DNA of 64,000 nt from Acidobacteriota bacterium (lineage in GTDB: Bacteria > Acidobacteriota > Vicinamibacteria > Vicinamibacterales > UBA2999): NCBI GenBank assembly GCA_030697165.1, contig JAUYQQ010000011.1, positions 214,782 through 278,781 on the forward strand. Reading direction: 5' to 3'. The notes beneath the pieces were generated by a model. The model did not search any database and had not been told where the DNA came from. It was given only the letters and a program-made list of their open reading frames with translations. The position numbers and the translations under genes are program-made. Below, piece after piece: positions 1 through 7,769 of the stretch. Positions within the stretch are counted from its first letter, which is position 1. The number at the start of each line of letters is the position of its first letter.

Positions 1-162
1 ATACCCCTCGAGCACCGTGATGCTCTCGGCGGCCAGGAAGTCGCTCATGGGTGGATAGACGTGTTCGTCTGAGCCACTCACGTCGTTCCCGGCATGCTTC
101 AACAGCGCGGCCAACGTTGCCATGGCCGTACCACAAACACCGATTAAGTGAATCCGAGCCAC
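1..162 (-). CDS. mpl: UDP-N-acetylmuramate:L-Ala-gamma-D-Glu-meso-DAP ligase, N-terminal fragment
   Basis: Only the first 54 codons lie in the window. The translation begins VARIHLIGVCGTAMATLAAL and continues with GSDEHVYPPMSDFL, which matches the Rossmann-like start of Mpl ligases (GICGT loop, then a GSD..VYPPMS segment). Mpl attaches recovered murein tripeptide to UDP-MurNAc in the cytoplasm. The start is GTG at 162, overlapping the ldcA stop by one base (TAGTG), with GGAGG about 13 nt upstream. It is the third gene of a nagZ-ldcA-mpl operon, and this context supports the recycling ligase over the related MurC. The C-terminus lies beyond the left edge. Confidence 0.85.
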   Translation of the reverse strand, partial: MARIHLIGVCGTAMATLAALLKHAGNDVSGSDEHVYPPMSDFLAAESITVLEGY

Positions 163-1082
163 TATGAAACCGCTGCCTCCATGATGACCACGGCCGGTGA
201 GGACGAGCCGATGATGTCGGCGCGCACGCCGAACGGCAGCGTCCAGGTCGCACCGGCCGTATGGCCGGAGGGAAATCCAAACAGGACCGGACCGGCGAAG
301 CCGGCCGTGAACTCGCGCAGTACGTCGCGAATGGCCGGGTCGCCACCCGGTTCGTCGCACCCGGGGAATTCGCCGAACACGATCGCACCGGCGCGGCTGA
401 AGACCCCGGCCTGGGCGAGTTGCGTGAGCATGCGGTGAATGCGGTACGGCCGCTCGCCGATATCCTCGAGGAACAGCGCACACCCCGGCAGCGCGGCGAA
501 CGCCCAGGGCGTGCCGAGTGACGACACCAATTGCGTGATGGTGCCGCCCATCAGCGCGCCGCTGGCGCGTCCCGGCCGCAACACCTCCAGCCCCGCGGGG
601 CGCAGTTCCCCCGCCGGCGCCGCCGTCATCATCACCCGGCGAAACGAATCCTCGTCGTAGGCGGACGGCCCCTGCGACAGGCGGCGGTCCACCATCGGTC
701 CATGAATCGCGTTCAGGCCGTTCAGTTGGTAGAACGACAGCAGCGCGGTGATGTCGCTGTAGCCGATCAGCGCCTTACGCGCGTCGCGCAACCGGGCCAC
801 GTCCAGCAGCGGCAGCACCTGCGCACTGCCGTAGCCGCCCCGCATGGCAATCAACGCGGCGATCGATGGGTCGGCCCAGGCCTGGTGAATGGCGTGGGCA
901 CGCACTTCAGCCGAGCCGGCCACGAAACGCTGCCTGGCAAAGAGCGACTCGTCGTAGACCGCCTCGAAGCCCAGGCGCGCGAGTTCGGCGACGCCGGCGG
1001 CGACCTCTTCTGCGGGGAACGAGCTGGCCGGGGCGACCAGGGCCACGCGGTCGCCGGACTGCAGCCGCCGGAGCGCAATCAC
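162..1082 (-). CDS. ldcA: LD-carboxypeptidase (peptidase family S66)
   Basis: This 306-residue protein is a full-length S66 serine peptidase, the family that removes the terminal D-Ala from recycled murein tetrapeptides in the cytoplasm. The expected Ser-Glu-His triad is visible: Ser109 in GYSD, Glu206 in FLEDIGERPYRIHRML, and His274 in PSGHT. The N-terminal GDRVALVAPAS strand is also typical. The start ATG overlaps the nagZ stop by 4 bp (1079-1082), and the stop touches the mpl start. This order gives successive steps: sugar removal (NagZ), D-Ala removal (LdcA) and religation (Mpl). Confidence 0.93.
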   Translation of the reverse strand: MIALRRLQSGDRVALVAPASSFPAEEVAAGVAELARLGFEAVYDESLFARQRFVAGSAEVRAHAIHQAWADPSIAALIAMRGGYGSAQVLPLLDVARLRDARKALIGYSDITALLSFYQLNGLNAIHGPMVDRRLSQGPSAYDEDSFRRVMMTAAPAGELRPAGLEVLRPGRASGALMGGTITQLVSSLGTPWAFAALPGCALFLEDIGERPYRIHRMLTQLAQAGVFSRAGAIVFGEFPGCDEPGGDPAIRDVLREFTAGFAGPVLFGFPSGHTAGATWTLPFGVRADIIGSSSPAVVIMEAAVS

Positions 1083-2182
1083 AAGAACGCTGCCATTTCG
1101 GCGGCCACCAGCTGGTGCTCCTGGCGTCCGAGGACCTGGCGCAAGTCGCGGATGCGACGGGCCGCCGGCCGCCGCTCGCCCATCAGGAAACGCTCTTTGG
1201 CCCGCCGCAGGCGCGCGAACGCATCGTCACACCGGGCCGCGGCGATCACCCCCGACTCCACCGCCCTCACCAAGGCTTCGAGGGTCCGCGCCTGGAGGTC
1301 GAGGTCGCCGCTGCACACCAGGATGCCGTCGCAGCCGGCGCGAATGGCCTCGACCGCCGACTCGGGCACCGGGTAGCGGGCGCTGACCGCCTTCATCTCG
1401 AGGTCGTCGCTCAAAATGACGCCCTCGAACCCCAGCTCGTCACGCAGGAGGTCCTGCACCACCTTCGGCGACAGGGTCGAGGGCCGCTGGTCGTCAAGCG
1501 ACGGCACCAGGACATGGGCGGTCATGATGAACGCCACGTTCTCGGCAATGGCGGCGCGGAACGGCTCGAACTCGATGGCGCGAAGCCGATCGGGGGGATG
1601 CTCCACCAGCGGCAACTCGAAATGCGAGTCGGTGCTGGTATCGCCGTGGCCGGGGAAATGCTTGCCGCACGCCGCCACGCCGGCGGCCTGCAGGGTCTTG
1701 ATGATCACCCGTCCGAGCCGGGCGACGTCGTCGGCCCGTTCTGAAAGCGCGCGATCGCCGATCACCGGGTTCTTCGGGTTGGTGTGAATGTCGAGGACCG
1801 GCGCGTAGTCGAGCGTGATGCCGACGGCGCGCAACTCTTCGGCCAGCGCGTTGGCAAAGCGCTCGGCGAGCGCCTCGCCTTCCTCGCGTCCGGCGCGGCC
1901 CAGCGTGGCCATGGGCGGCCACTGGGTAAACGGCTCCTTCAGTCTCGCGACGCGGCCGCCTTCCTGGTCAACACTGACCCAGGCCGGGCTGGTGCGGCCA
2001 AGCGCTTCGCTTTCCGCCGCCAGTTCAGCCACCTGCTCCGGCGCTTCGATGTTGCGGCTGAACAGGATGATGCCGCCCAGGTCAAACTCCCGCGCCAGCG
2101 ACCGCATCTCGACCGGCATGGTGCGATCGGGAATGCTGCCGATCAGGAATTGGCCGAGGTCGCGTCTCGTGGCTAGTGGCAT
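1079..2182 (-). CDS. nagZ: beta-N-acetylhexosaminidase NagZ (glycoside hydrolase family 3)
   Basis: This 367-residue single-domain GH3 enzyme cleaves GlcNAc from anhydro-muropeptides in the cytoplasm. The family signature KHFPGHGDT (residues 174-182), with its His-Asp acid/base loop, is intact, as is the SDDLEM segment (258-263) that carries the nucleophilic Asp. The start is ATG at 2182 with GGGAG 5 nt upstream. It is first in the recycling operon and overlaps ldcA by 4 bp. It is divergent from the GHMP kinase gene, with a symmetric -10 element between them. The last 30 or so residues are Arg/Ala-rich and less typical. Confidence 0.95.
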   Translation of the reverse strand: MPLATRRDLGQFLIGSIPDRTMPVEMRSLAREFDLGGIILFSRNIEAPEQVAELAAESEALGRTSPAWVSVDQEGGRVARLKEPFTQWPPMATLGRAGREEGEALAERFANALAEELRAVGITLDYAPVLDIHTNPKNPVIGDRALSERADDVARLGRVIIKTLQAAGVAACGKHFPGHGDTSTDSHFELPLVEHPPDRLRAIEFEPFRAAIAENVAFIMTAHVLVPSLDDQRPSTLSPKVVQDLLRDELGFEGVILSDDLEMKAVSARYPVPESAVEAIRAGCDGILVCSGDLDLQARTLEALVRAVESGVIAAARCDDAFARLRRAKERFLMGERRPAARRIRDLRQVLGRQEHQLVAAEMAAFL

Positions 2183-2190
2183 TTGCTCCC

Positions 2191-2243
2191 TGTAGCCTCC
2201 GGCTTCAGCCGGAGCTCAGGTCCGCCTAAAGGCGGACTCCACA
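2191..2243. repeat. dispersed double-palindrome element
   Basis: Two palindromes lie side by side: CTCCGGCTTCAGCCGGAG (2197-2214) and GTCCGCCTAAAGGCGGAC (2220-2237). Both have a T-N2-A centre. Closely related pairs occur at 37246-37288 and 59994-60045, and single copies elsewhere. The element fills most of the gap between nagZ and the GHMP kinase gene. Confidence 0.85.
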
Positions 2244-2244
2244 G

Positions 2245-2254
2245 AATTATAATT
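2245..2254. promoter_or_regulatory. symmetric bidirectional -10 element
   Basis: AATTATAATT is a perfect 10-bp palindrome holding TATAAT on the plus strand (2248-2253) and on the minus strand (2251-2246). On the plus strand it ends 6 nt before the GTG of the GHMP kinase, which implies a leaderless transcript. On the minus strand it would start a leader of about 55 nt running through the palindromic element into nagZ. No convincing -35 box is seen on either side. Confidence 0.55.
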
Positions 2255-2259
2255 GCGCC

Positions 2260-3252
2260 GTGCGTATCTCAGCGTCCGCTCCGACACGAATTGATCTGGC
2301 CGGTGGCACCATCGACATCTGGCCGTTGTACCTGTTCCACCCGGGCGCGCAGACGCTGCACATCGCCATCAGCCTGCGGGCGCACGCCTGGATCGAGCCG
2401 CGGCCCGACGATCGAATCGAGTTGATCTCCGAGGACACCGATCGCATGGTGAACCTGCCGGCCGATCAGCTCAGGGGTGACGAGACCCTGCCCTTGCTCG
2501 GCCGCCTGGCGCACCGCTTTGGCGCGCATGGCCTGCGGCTGACGACCCGCGGCGAGTCGCCGGCCGGTGCCGGGATCGCCGGCTCCTCTGCCCTGAACAT
2601 CGCCATCTGCGGGGCCCTCGCGCGTTTCACCCACCAGGAGCTCGATCCCGAGACCCTGATGGACGTCGCGAAAGATGTCGAGGCCCAGGTCATCCACGTG
2701 CCGACGGGCCTGCAGGACTACCGGCCGGCCATGTACGGCGGCATCGCGGCGCTCGAACTCGAAGCCGGCCGGCCAGTTCGGGTCGCGCTTGACGTCGACC
2801 CCAACGAGCTGCAGCAGCGCCTGGTCCTTTGTTACACGGGGGAACCGCGCAACTCGGGCACCAACAACTGGGAGATCACCAAGCGGCACATCGATGGTGA
2901 CCGGCACATCTTCGACTGCTTCGAGCGTATTCGCGACACGGCGGCCGCCATGCGCGCGGCCCTCACGCAAGGCGACTGGGACACGACCGCGCAGTGCCTC
3001 GCCACCGAGTGGGACAATCGCAAGCGCCTGGCCCCTGGCGTCACCACCGCCGCCATTGACGAACTAATCGGGCGCGCCATGGCCGCAGGCGCGCAGGGGG
3101 CCAAGGTTTGCGGCGCGGGCGGCGGCGGGTGCCTGGTCTGCATCGCGCCCCCGGACCAGGTTCCGGCCGTGCGCGAGGCACTCGCCGACGGCGGCGCCCG
3201 CATCCTGGACTTCCAGATTGAAACCACCGGCCTGAGCGTCATCGAGGCATGA
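2260..3252 (+). CDS. GHMP-family small-molecule kinase (sugar or heptose-phosphate kinase-like)
   Basis: The 330-residue protein has the full GHMP kinase layout: an N-terminal RIDLAGGTIDIWP motif, the ATP-binding loop SPAGAGIAGSSALNIA at about residues 105-120, and the C-terminal KVCGAGGGGCLVC motif. The N-terminal AGG.TD region resembles D-glycero-D-manno-heptose 7-phosphate kinases and galactokinase-like proteins, but the substrate cannot be read from sequence. The GTG start is only 6 nt from a TATAAT box and has no Shine-Dalgarno sequence. It overlaps polX by 4 bp (ATGA), so the two are probably co-translated. Confidence 0.8.
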   Translation: MRISASAPTRIDLAGGTIDIWPLYLFHPGAQTLHIAISLRAHAWIEPRPDDRIELISEDTDRMVNLPADQLRGDETLPLLGRLAHRFGAHGLRLTTRGESPAGAGIAGSSALNIAICGALARFTHQELDPETLMDVAKDVEAQVIHVPTGLQDYRPAMYGGIAALELEAGRPVRVALDVDPNELQQRLVLCYTGEPRNSGTNNWEITKRHIDGDRHIFDCFERIRDTAAAMRAALTQGDWDTTAQCLATEWDNRKRLAPGVTTAAIDELIGRAMAAGAQGAKVCGAGGGGCLVCIAPPDQVPAVREALADGGARILDFQIETTGLSVIEA

Positions 3253-4988
3253 GCGCACCCCTGCCCGCGCCCCTCGACAATCGCGCCATCGCGCGCGTGT
3301 TGCTGGAGATTGCCGACCTGCTCGAACTGAAGGGCGAGAACCCCTTCAAGATTCGCGCGTATCGCAACGGCGCCGACGTCGTGGCGCATGCCGCCGAAGC
3401 CGCCGCCGGCCTGGACGAGGCCGCCCTGCGGGCCTGGCCCGGCATTGGCAAGGACCTCGCCACGCGGATTCGCGACATCGCGGCCACCGGCACCTGCGAA
3501 GTGCGCCGGGTGTTACTGCAGGAGTTTCCCGAGACGCTGCTCGAGGTCTTGCGGCTGCAGGGCGTGGGTCCCAAGACCGTCGCGATGCTCTACAAGGAAC
3601 TTCACATCACGAGCCTCGACGACCTGGGCCAGGCCGCGAGGACGGGCCGGATCCGCGGGCTCAAGGGCATGGGCGCCAAGAAAGAGGAGCTGATCCTGAA
3701 GGCGCTCGACGAGCGCCAGCGCCACGCCGGCCGCCACCTGCTGCACAAGTCAACCGAGGTGGCCGAGGCCCTGATCGCCTACCTGACGACGCACGCGCCG
3801 GCGGCTACCATCGTGACGGTGGGCAGCGTGCGCCGGGGCGCCGAGACGAGCGGCGACCTCGACCTGCTGGCCACCGGCGCCGACCAGACGCTGGCGGACG
3901 CGTTGGTGACCTATCCCACGGTCGAGCGGATCCTCGGCCACGGGCCGACCAAGGCCAGCGTGTTGCTGCGGGGCGGCTACCAGGCCGACCTGCGCATCGT
4001 GCAACCCGATCAGCGCGGGGCCGCGCTGCAATATTTCACCGGCTCGAAAGCACACAACATCGCCCTGCGCGACCGGGCGCTCGAGCGCGGCTGGAAGCTC
4101 AACGAGTACGGTTTGTTCGATGCCAGGGACCGGGCGATCGCCGGCCCGACCGAGGAAGGCATCTACGAGGCCCTGGGCCTGGCCTGGATTCCCCCTGAAC
4201 TTCGCGAGAACCGCGGCGAGCTCGATGCGGCGGACCAGCAGGCCCTGCCCGCCCTTCTCAAGCAGGAGGACCTGCGCGGTGACGTCCACATGCACACCAC
4301 CGAGTCCGATGGCCGCGAGAGCCTGGCAACGATGGTGGCGGCCGCCATGGCCCGCGGCCTCGAGTACATTGCGATCACCGACCACACCCAGTCGCTGGCA
4401 ATGACCAACGGCCTGGACGAGGCCCGCACCTACGCCGCGGCCGAGCGCATTCGCGCGTATTCCGCGACGCTAAAGGGCTTCACGGTTCTGGCCGGCATCG
4501 AATGCGACATTCTCGCCGACGGCCGTCTCGACCTGGCCGACGACTGCCTGGCTGGTCTCGACCTGGTCGTCGCTTCGGTCCACTCGGCCATGCAGCAGGA
4601 CGAAGCCGAGATGACGGCGCGCATTATCAAGGCGATCGAGCACCCGTCGGTGGATATCATCGGCCACCTGACGGGCCGCATGCTGCTGCGCCGCGATCCG
4701 TCCCGTGTCAACGTCGAGAAGGTGATTGATGCGGCGGCGGCCAACGGCGTGGCGCTCGAGATCAACTCGCAACCCTACCGGCTGGACCTGTCCGACAGCC
4801 ACGCCCGGCTGGCGCGGGATCGCGGGGTGAAGATCGCCATCAATTCCGACGCGCACGAGATCGACGCGCTCGGCTACACCCGCTGGGGCGTGCTGACCGC
4901 CCGCCGCGCCTGGCTCACCAAGGACGACGTGCTCAATACCTTGCCGCTGCCGAAGTTCCGAAAGGCCCTGCGCCGGAACCGGGGGTGA
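3249..4988 (+). CDS. polX: DNA polymerase X family protein with PHP phosphoesterase domain
   Basis: This 579-residue protein has the two-part bacterial PolX architecture. Residues about 1-320 are a Pol-beta-like polymerase with helix-hairpin-helix segments (AWPGIGKDLA, LQGVGPKTVA, LKGMGAKKEE) and the palm motif GSVRRGAETSGDLDLL, which carries two metal-binding Asp residues; a third candidate is in YQADLRIV. Residues about 340-575 are a PHP domain with DVHMHTTESDG, AITDHTQS, ASVHSA and NSDAHE. Bacterial PolX enzymes fill short gaps in base excision repair, and the PHP domain supplies 3'-5' exonuclease activity. Both active sites look intact. The pairing with a GHMP kinase is unexplained. Confidence 0.93.
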   Translation: MSAPLPAPLDNRAIARVLLEIADLLELKGENPFKIRAYRNGADVVAHAAEAAAGLDEAALRAWPGIGKDLATRIRDIAATGTCEVRRVLLQEFPETLLEVLRLQGVGPKTVAMLYKELHITSLDDLGQAARTGRIRGLKGMGAKKEELILKALDERQRHAGRHLLHKSTEVAEALIAYLTTHAPAATIVTVGSVRRGAETSGDLDLLATGADQTLADALVTYPTVERILGHGPTKASVLLRGGYQADLRIVQPDQRGAALQYFTGSKAHNIALRDRALERGWKLNEYGLFDARDRAIAGPTEEGIYEALGLAWIPPELRENRGELDAADQQALPALLKQEDLRGDVHMHTTESDGRESLATMVAAAMARGLEYIAITDHTQSLAMTNGLDEARTYAAAERIRAYSATLKGFTVLAGIECDILADGRLDLADDCLAGLDLVVASVHSAMQQDEAEMTARIIKAIEHPSVDIIGHLTGRMLLRRDPSRVNVEKVIDAAAANGVALEINSQPYRLDLSDSHARLARDRGVKIAINSDAHEIDALGYTRWGVLTARRAWLTKDDVLNTLPLPKFRKALRRNRG

Positions 4989-5010
4989 GAATGTGGCGGG
5001 GTGAGAACGT

Positions 5011-5037
5011 GGCGTCCGGCTTTAGCCGGACCGTGCC
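5011..5037. repeat. single-palindrome copy of the dispersed element
   Basis: GTCCGGCTTTAGCCGGAC lies at 5014-5031 and is followed by CGTGCC, the same linker that follows the first palindrome at 37246 and 59994. It is therefore a half-copy of the double element. It lies 12 nt upstream of the -10 box for the gene at 5058. Confidence 0.8.
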
Positions 5038-5043
5038 TACCCG

Positions 5044-5049
5044 TATAAT
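5044..5049 (+). promoter_or_regulatory. -10 box TATAAT, leaderless promoter candidate
   Basis: A perfect TATAAT ends 8 nt before the ATG at 5058, so a transcript would begin at or next to the start codon. No Shine-Dalgarno sequence is present. The -35 position is occupied by the palindromic repeat (TTTAGC, a poor match). Confidence 0.6.
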
Positions 5050-5057
5050 GGCGGCCA

Positions 5058-5348
5058 ATGGACGCGGTCGCGGAAATCAAGAAACTCTATTACGGCGCCA
5101 CGAAGGCCACCATCCAGCGTGATCTGGAGCGGGCGATCGACTTGCTGAAGACGCTGCCGTCCGAGGAGGATCGCGACCGGGTCGCGGTCTACATGGATGG
5201 GTTGTCGCAGATGCGGTCGGAGTGGGCCCAGGCCAACCGCGGGGGCGTCGCTACCCCCGGTTCGCCGCCGCGCGCTTCTTCGCGGCCAGCCGCAGGGCCT
5301 CGGGGACGTTCCGGTCCGCCGCCACCTTCTTCACGTCGCTCTCGGTAA
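5058..5348 (+). CDS. small helical protein of unknown function
   Basis: The first 60 or so residues (MDAVAEIKKLYYGATKATIQ onwards, with ERAIDLLKTLPSEEDRDRVAV and a following helix) read as a compact charged helical protein, and only this part looks like a real fold. I do not recognise a family. From about residue 64 the frame runs antisense through the 3' end of the convergent gene at 5251-6027, and the tail becomes Pro/Ser/Arg-rich. The natural stop may therefore have been lost, giving a 98-bp convergent overlap. A GC-rich inverted repeat (5235-5262) sits where the two genes meet. Confidence 0.55.
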   Translation: MDAVAEIKKLYYGATKATIQRDLERAIDLLKTLPSEEDRDRVAVYMDGLSQMRSEWAQANRGGVATPGSPPRASSRPAAGPRGRSGPPPPSSRRSR

Positions 5349-6027
5349 GGCGCTGCATCAGGTTCATCGACATGGCGACCGGGGTCTTCGAGTTCTTCAC
5401 GAGGCTGAGCACCACCGAGTAGTTCTTCGTCCACGCGCGCGTGTTGGCGATCGTGCGCAGGATGTCTTCCGAGACGTTGCCCATCTTGGCAAAGGCCTCG
5501 ACCTCGGCGTCGTTGACCTTGGGGCAGCTGAGCACCGCCGAGGCCACCAGGCGGTTGGGATCGCGAATCAGCACCGATCGCATTTCCCGCGTGCCCTTCA
5601 TCGCGCACTTCAGCTTTTCGGGGACACCCATGTTGGCCAGGCGCTGGCCGAAGGTGAGCGCCGTCTCCCCTTCTTGCTGCCCGAACTCGAGCCCCGACTC
5701 GTCGGTGTCGAGCAGCGGCTCGTCGAAGTCGGGCGCCGGAGTCGCCGAGGGCGTGATGCCGCGGGCGATGAAGAACTCGCGCAGTTCCACCGGCACGTCC
5801 GAGCGCGCGATGAAGCTCGCCACCAGCTCCGGCGGCAGCAATCCCAGCGTGGTGTTGGCGATTTCACGGATCTCGGAATCGGCGTCCGAGGTGAGGATCA
5901 TCAGGATACCGAGCTGCTCGAGCGGCCGCGGCGCGACGGCGCCCTGCGCCGCCAGCAGGCGCACATCGCGGGCCACTTCACCGCGCCTGAAGAAGTCCAG
6001 CAGCGGGCTGCCGAGGCCGGCGGCCAT
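5251..6027 (-). CDS. helical repeat (HEAT/ARM-like) protein of unknown function
   Basis: This 258-residue, almost wholly alpha-helical protein has no signal peptide. Segments such as SDADSEIREIANTTLGLLP and DRNVPEALRLAAKKRA look like degenerate HEAT-type helical pairs. The region around residues 185-235 (TRAWTKNYSVVLSLVKNSKT) has the feel of a conserved domain seen in other acidobacterial and deltaproteobacterial proteins, but I cannot name it securely. The ATG shares one base with the stop of the upstream RodZ-like gene, so the two are probably coupled. It converges on the gene at 5058. A scaffold role near the membrane would fit its neighbour but is only inference. Confidence 0.7.
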   Translation of the reverse strand: MAAGLGSPLLDFFRRGEVARDVRLLAAQGAVAPRPLEQLGILMILTSDADSEIREIANTTLGLLPPELVASFIARSDVPVELREFFIARGITPSATPAPDFDEPLLDTDESGLEFGQQEGETALTFGQRLANMGVPEKLKCAMKGTREMRSVLIRDPNRLVASAVLSCPKVNDAEVEAFAKMGNVSEDILRTIANTRAWTKNYSVVLSLVKNSKTPVAMSMNLMQRLTESDVKKVAADRNVPEALRLAAKKRAAANRG

Positions 6028-6773
6028 CAGTATCGGACCAGGAAGTCTTCGTAGTCGTCGCGGCCGATGCGCACCGACAGCACCTCGCCGGGCACGCCGA
6101 GCAAGCGGCCGGCTTGGCCGTTGATGCTGAACTGCACGGCCGACGCGTTATCGCCCAACAGCCACAGCTCTTCGCCGAGATCGATTCGCAGGGTCTCGCC
6201 CTGCTCGACCATGCGGGCCACGATCTCGCGGCCATCGGCCATGACGCGCAGTTGACAGCGGGACGACATGGTGAGCGTCACAACCACCGGCCGCGGCAAG
6301 GCCAGCGAGGCTTCCGTGAAGCCGCCGGCCGGCAGTACTTCGGCACGACGCGATGGAGCGGACACCGATTCGATACGGGCCGGAGTCTCGCCCGAGCGTG
6401 CCGGCCAACCAAAGTAAGCGACGCCCGCCAAGAGCGGCAGAATGGCGCCCGCGACCGCGATGATCCGTTGGAGCGGGCGCGACGGTTCCGGCGAGAGCAC
6501 CACCGTGGCCGACACCGGCAGCGGCAGGTCGTCGGGATGCGCGGCCATGAACTCGCGCAGCAGTTCGTCGGGATTGAGGCCGACCTCGCTCGCGACCGAC
6601 TTCACGATCGAGCGGCGATAGATGCCATCAGGCAACGCCGTAATGCAATTGCCTTCGAGCGATTCGATCGTACGCACCGAGAGCTTCGTGATCTCGGCAA
6701 GTTGCCGGCACGACAAGCCCTTGGCTTCGCGGGCCATCTTGAGACGCGTCGCCGGATCGAGCGGGCGTTGCAT
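6027..6773 (-). CDS. RodZ-like membrane protein with N-terminal helix-turn-helix
   Basis: The 248 residues form an N-terminal HTH of the RodZ/HTH_25 type (residues about 8-75, with LKMAREAKGLSCRQLAEITK and SVRTIESLEG), a short Pro-rich linker, one membrane span at about 103-122 (IIAVAGAILPLLAGVAYFGW), and a periplasmic beta-rich domain at about 155-248 resembling the RodZ C-terminal domain. RodZ links MreB to the cell-wall elongation machinery, but this protein is shorter than E. coli RodZ and no mre genes are nearby. It could instead be a membrane-tethered regulator. The next gene starts within its stop codon. Confidence 0.75.
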   Translation of the reverse strand: MQRPLDPATRLKMAREAKGLSCRQLAEITKLSVRTIESLEGNCITALPDGIYRRSIVKSVASEVGLNPDELLREFMAAHPDDLPLPVSATVVLSPEPSRPLQRIIAVAGAILPLLAGVAYFGWPARSGETPARIESVSAPSRRAEVLPAGGFTEASLALPRPVVVTLTMSSRCQLRVMADGREIVARMVEQGETLRIDLGEELWLLGDNASAVQFSINGQAGRLLGVPGEVLSVRIGRDDYEDFLVRY

Positions 6774-6846
6774 AGCTAATGCTGCGGTGTACGAACGTTG
6801 GTTAATTGCCAGAACTGCCTATCTTTCAAGGGGGCAGAACGACATA

Positions 6847-7515
6847 TTAGGAAACCGAATGCTCCGAGTCAAACCCCAAACGCAGATCGATGACTCGTTT
6901 TTGCACAAACTGAGACAGGCGTTCTCCGCCTAAAGGGATGAAGGCGCCGATGGCCGCCACGCCGGCTGCGCCACTAGCTGCCACCAGAGGAATCGATGGC
7001 AGGTCGATCCCACCAATCGCCAACACCGGCCGGCCAGCTGACACGTCTACCACTGCCGCCAACCCCTCCCAGCCCAGACACACTGCCCAGGGCTTCGAAA
7101 CCGTCGGGCACACCGTGCCTGCTATCAGGTGATCGGCATTCCCCGAAGAAACTGCGGCCGCCGCGCTGTGAACGGACCGCCCAATGCAGAATCCGGGAGC
7201 CGTCACGTGGCGGACGGCCTCGACCGGGAACGACCGCTCCTTCAGGTGAACGCCCGCTGCGCCAGCCGCCCAGGCGACGTCCAGTCGGTCATTTACCAAA
7301 ACCCGGGTGGCGGTATCCCTGAGATCGCTGACGATCGCCTTGGCCAGGCCGACCAGGGCCGCGGCTTCGAGGTCGGGTTCACGAACCTGCACCAGGTCAA
7401 CCCCCGCCTCGGCAGCCGCACGGACCTGCGTCCGGAGCGCCTCGACCCAGGCGCCCGTCTCGATCCCGAGCGCTGCGCCCAGGCGCCGCCGGTCGGTGAC
7501 GAGGCACAGCATCAT
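6847..7515 (-). CDS. thiE: thiamine-phosphate synthase (ThiE/TenI fold)
   Basis: The 222-residue TIM-barrel protein carries the expected ThiE motifs: an N-terminal LCLVTDRRR strand, DLVQVREPDL for phosphate and substrate binding, RVLVNDRLDVAWAAGAAGVHL, and the late GGI and AAGVAAIGAF segments. ThiE joins the thiazole and pyrimidine moieties to make thiamine phosphate. TenI, its relative, is shorter and catalytically different, so ThiE is the better but not certain call. No other thi genes are present. The ATG overlaps the stop of the upstream membrane-protein gene by 4 bp. Confidence 0.82.
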   Translation of the reverse strand: MMLCLVTDRRRLGAALGIETGAWVEALRTQVRAAAEAGVDLVQVREPDLEAAALVGLAKAIVSDLRDTATRVLVNDRLDVAWAAGAAGVHLKERSFPVEAVRHVTAPGFCIGRSVHSAAAAVSSGNADHLIAGTVCPTVSKPWAVCLGWEGLAAVVDVSAGRPVLAIGGIDLPSIPLVAASGAAGVAAIGAFIPLGGERLSQFVQKRVIDLRLGFDSEHSVS

Positions 7516-7766
7516 GGCTGGTCGTCAGCCGGCGGCTGGGAGGCCTTGGAGGCGAGCGAGTCGCCCAGTTCCACCAGCCCCACGGCGATGTTGACCAGGC
7601 CCAGACCGCTGATGGCCCCGCGCAGGTAGTTGCTGGTCAACACCGCCTCGAGGGCCGGCGACCACTCGACGAAGTAGTTGCGCTCCCAGAAGGTCGACCA
7701 CGGGATCAACACCAACAGGAGACCGGTTTCGAGCAGGAGGGCGACGAAGAGAAGGCGCCTGAACAG
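7512..7766 (-). CDS. small two-span membrane protein, probable CTG start
   Basis: The frame between the stop of the TPR gene and thiE encodes about 84 residues: a basic start (FRRLLFVALLLETGLLLVLI), PWSTFWERNYF, then a second hydrophobic segment (GAISGLGLVNIAVGLVELG). The first span begins right after the upstream TGA (7770-7772), and the only codon there able to act as a start is CTG at 7764-7766. Starting at the next GTG (7713-7715) would remove most of the first membrane helix. The frame is the same as that of the upstream TPR gene, so readthrough fusion is a second possibility. Function is unknown. It overlaps thiE by 4 bp. Confidence 0.65.
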   Translation of the reverse strand: MFRRLLFVALLLETGLLLVLIPWSTFWERNYFVEWSPALEAVLTSNYLRGAISGLGLVNIAVGLVELGDSLASKASQPPADDQP

Positions 7767-7769
7767 AAA

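Noticed and set aside
1..162. Left-edge fragment as murC
   Set aside because: The VYPPMS segment and the nagZ-ldcA context fit Mpl better than MurC.
6847..6933. A TPP riboswitch linked to thiE
   Set aside because: thiE is inside an overlapping operon and there is no leader before it with recognisable THI-box sequence.
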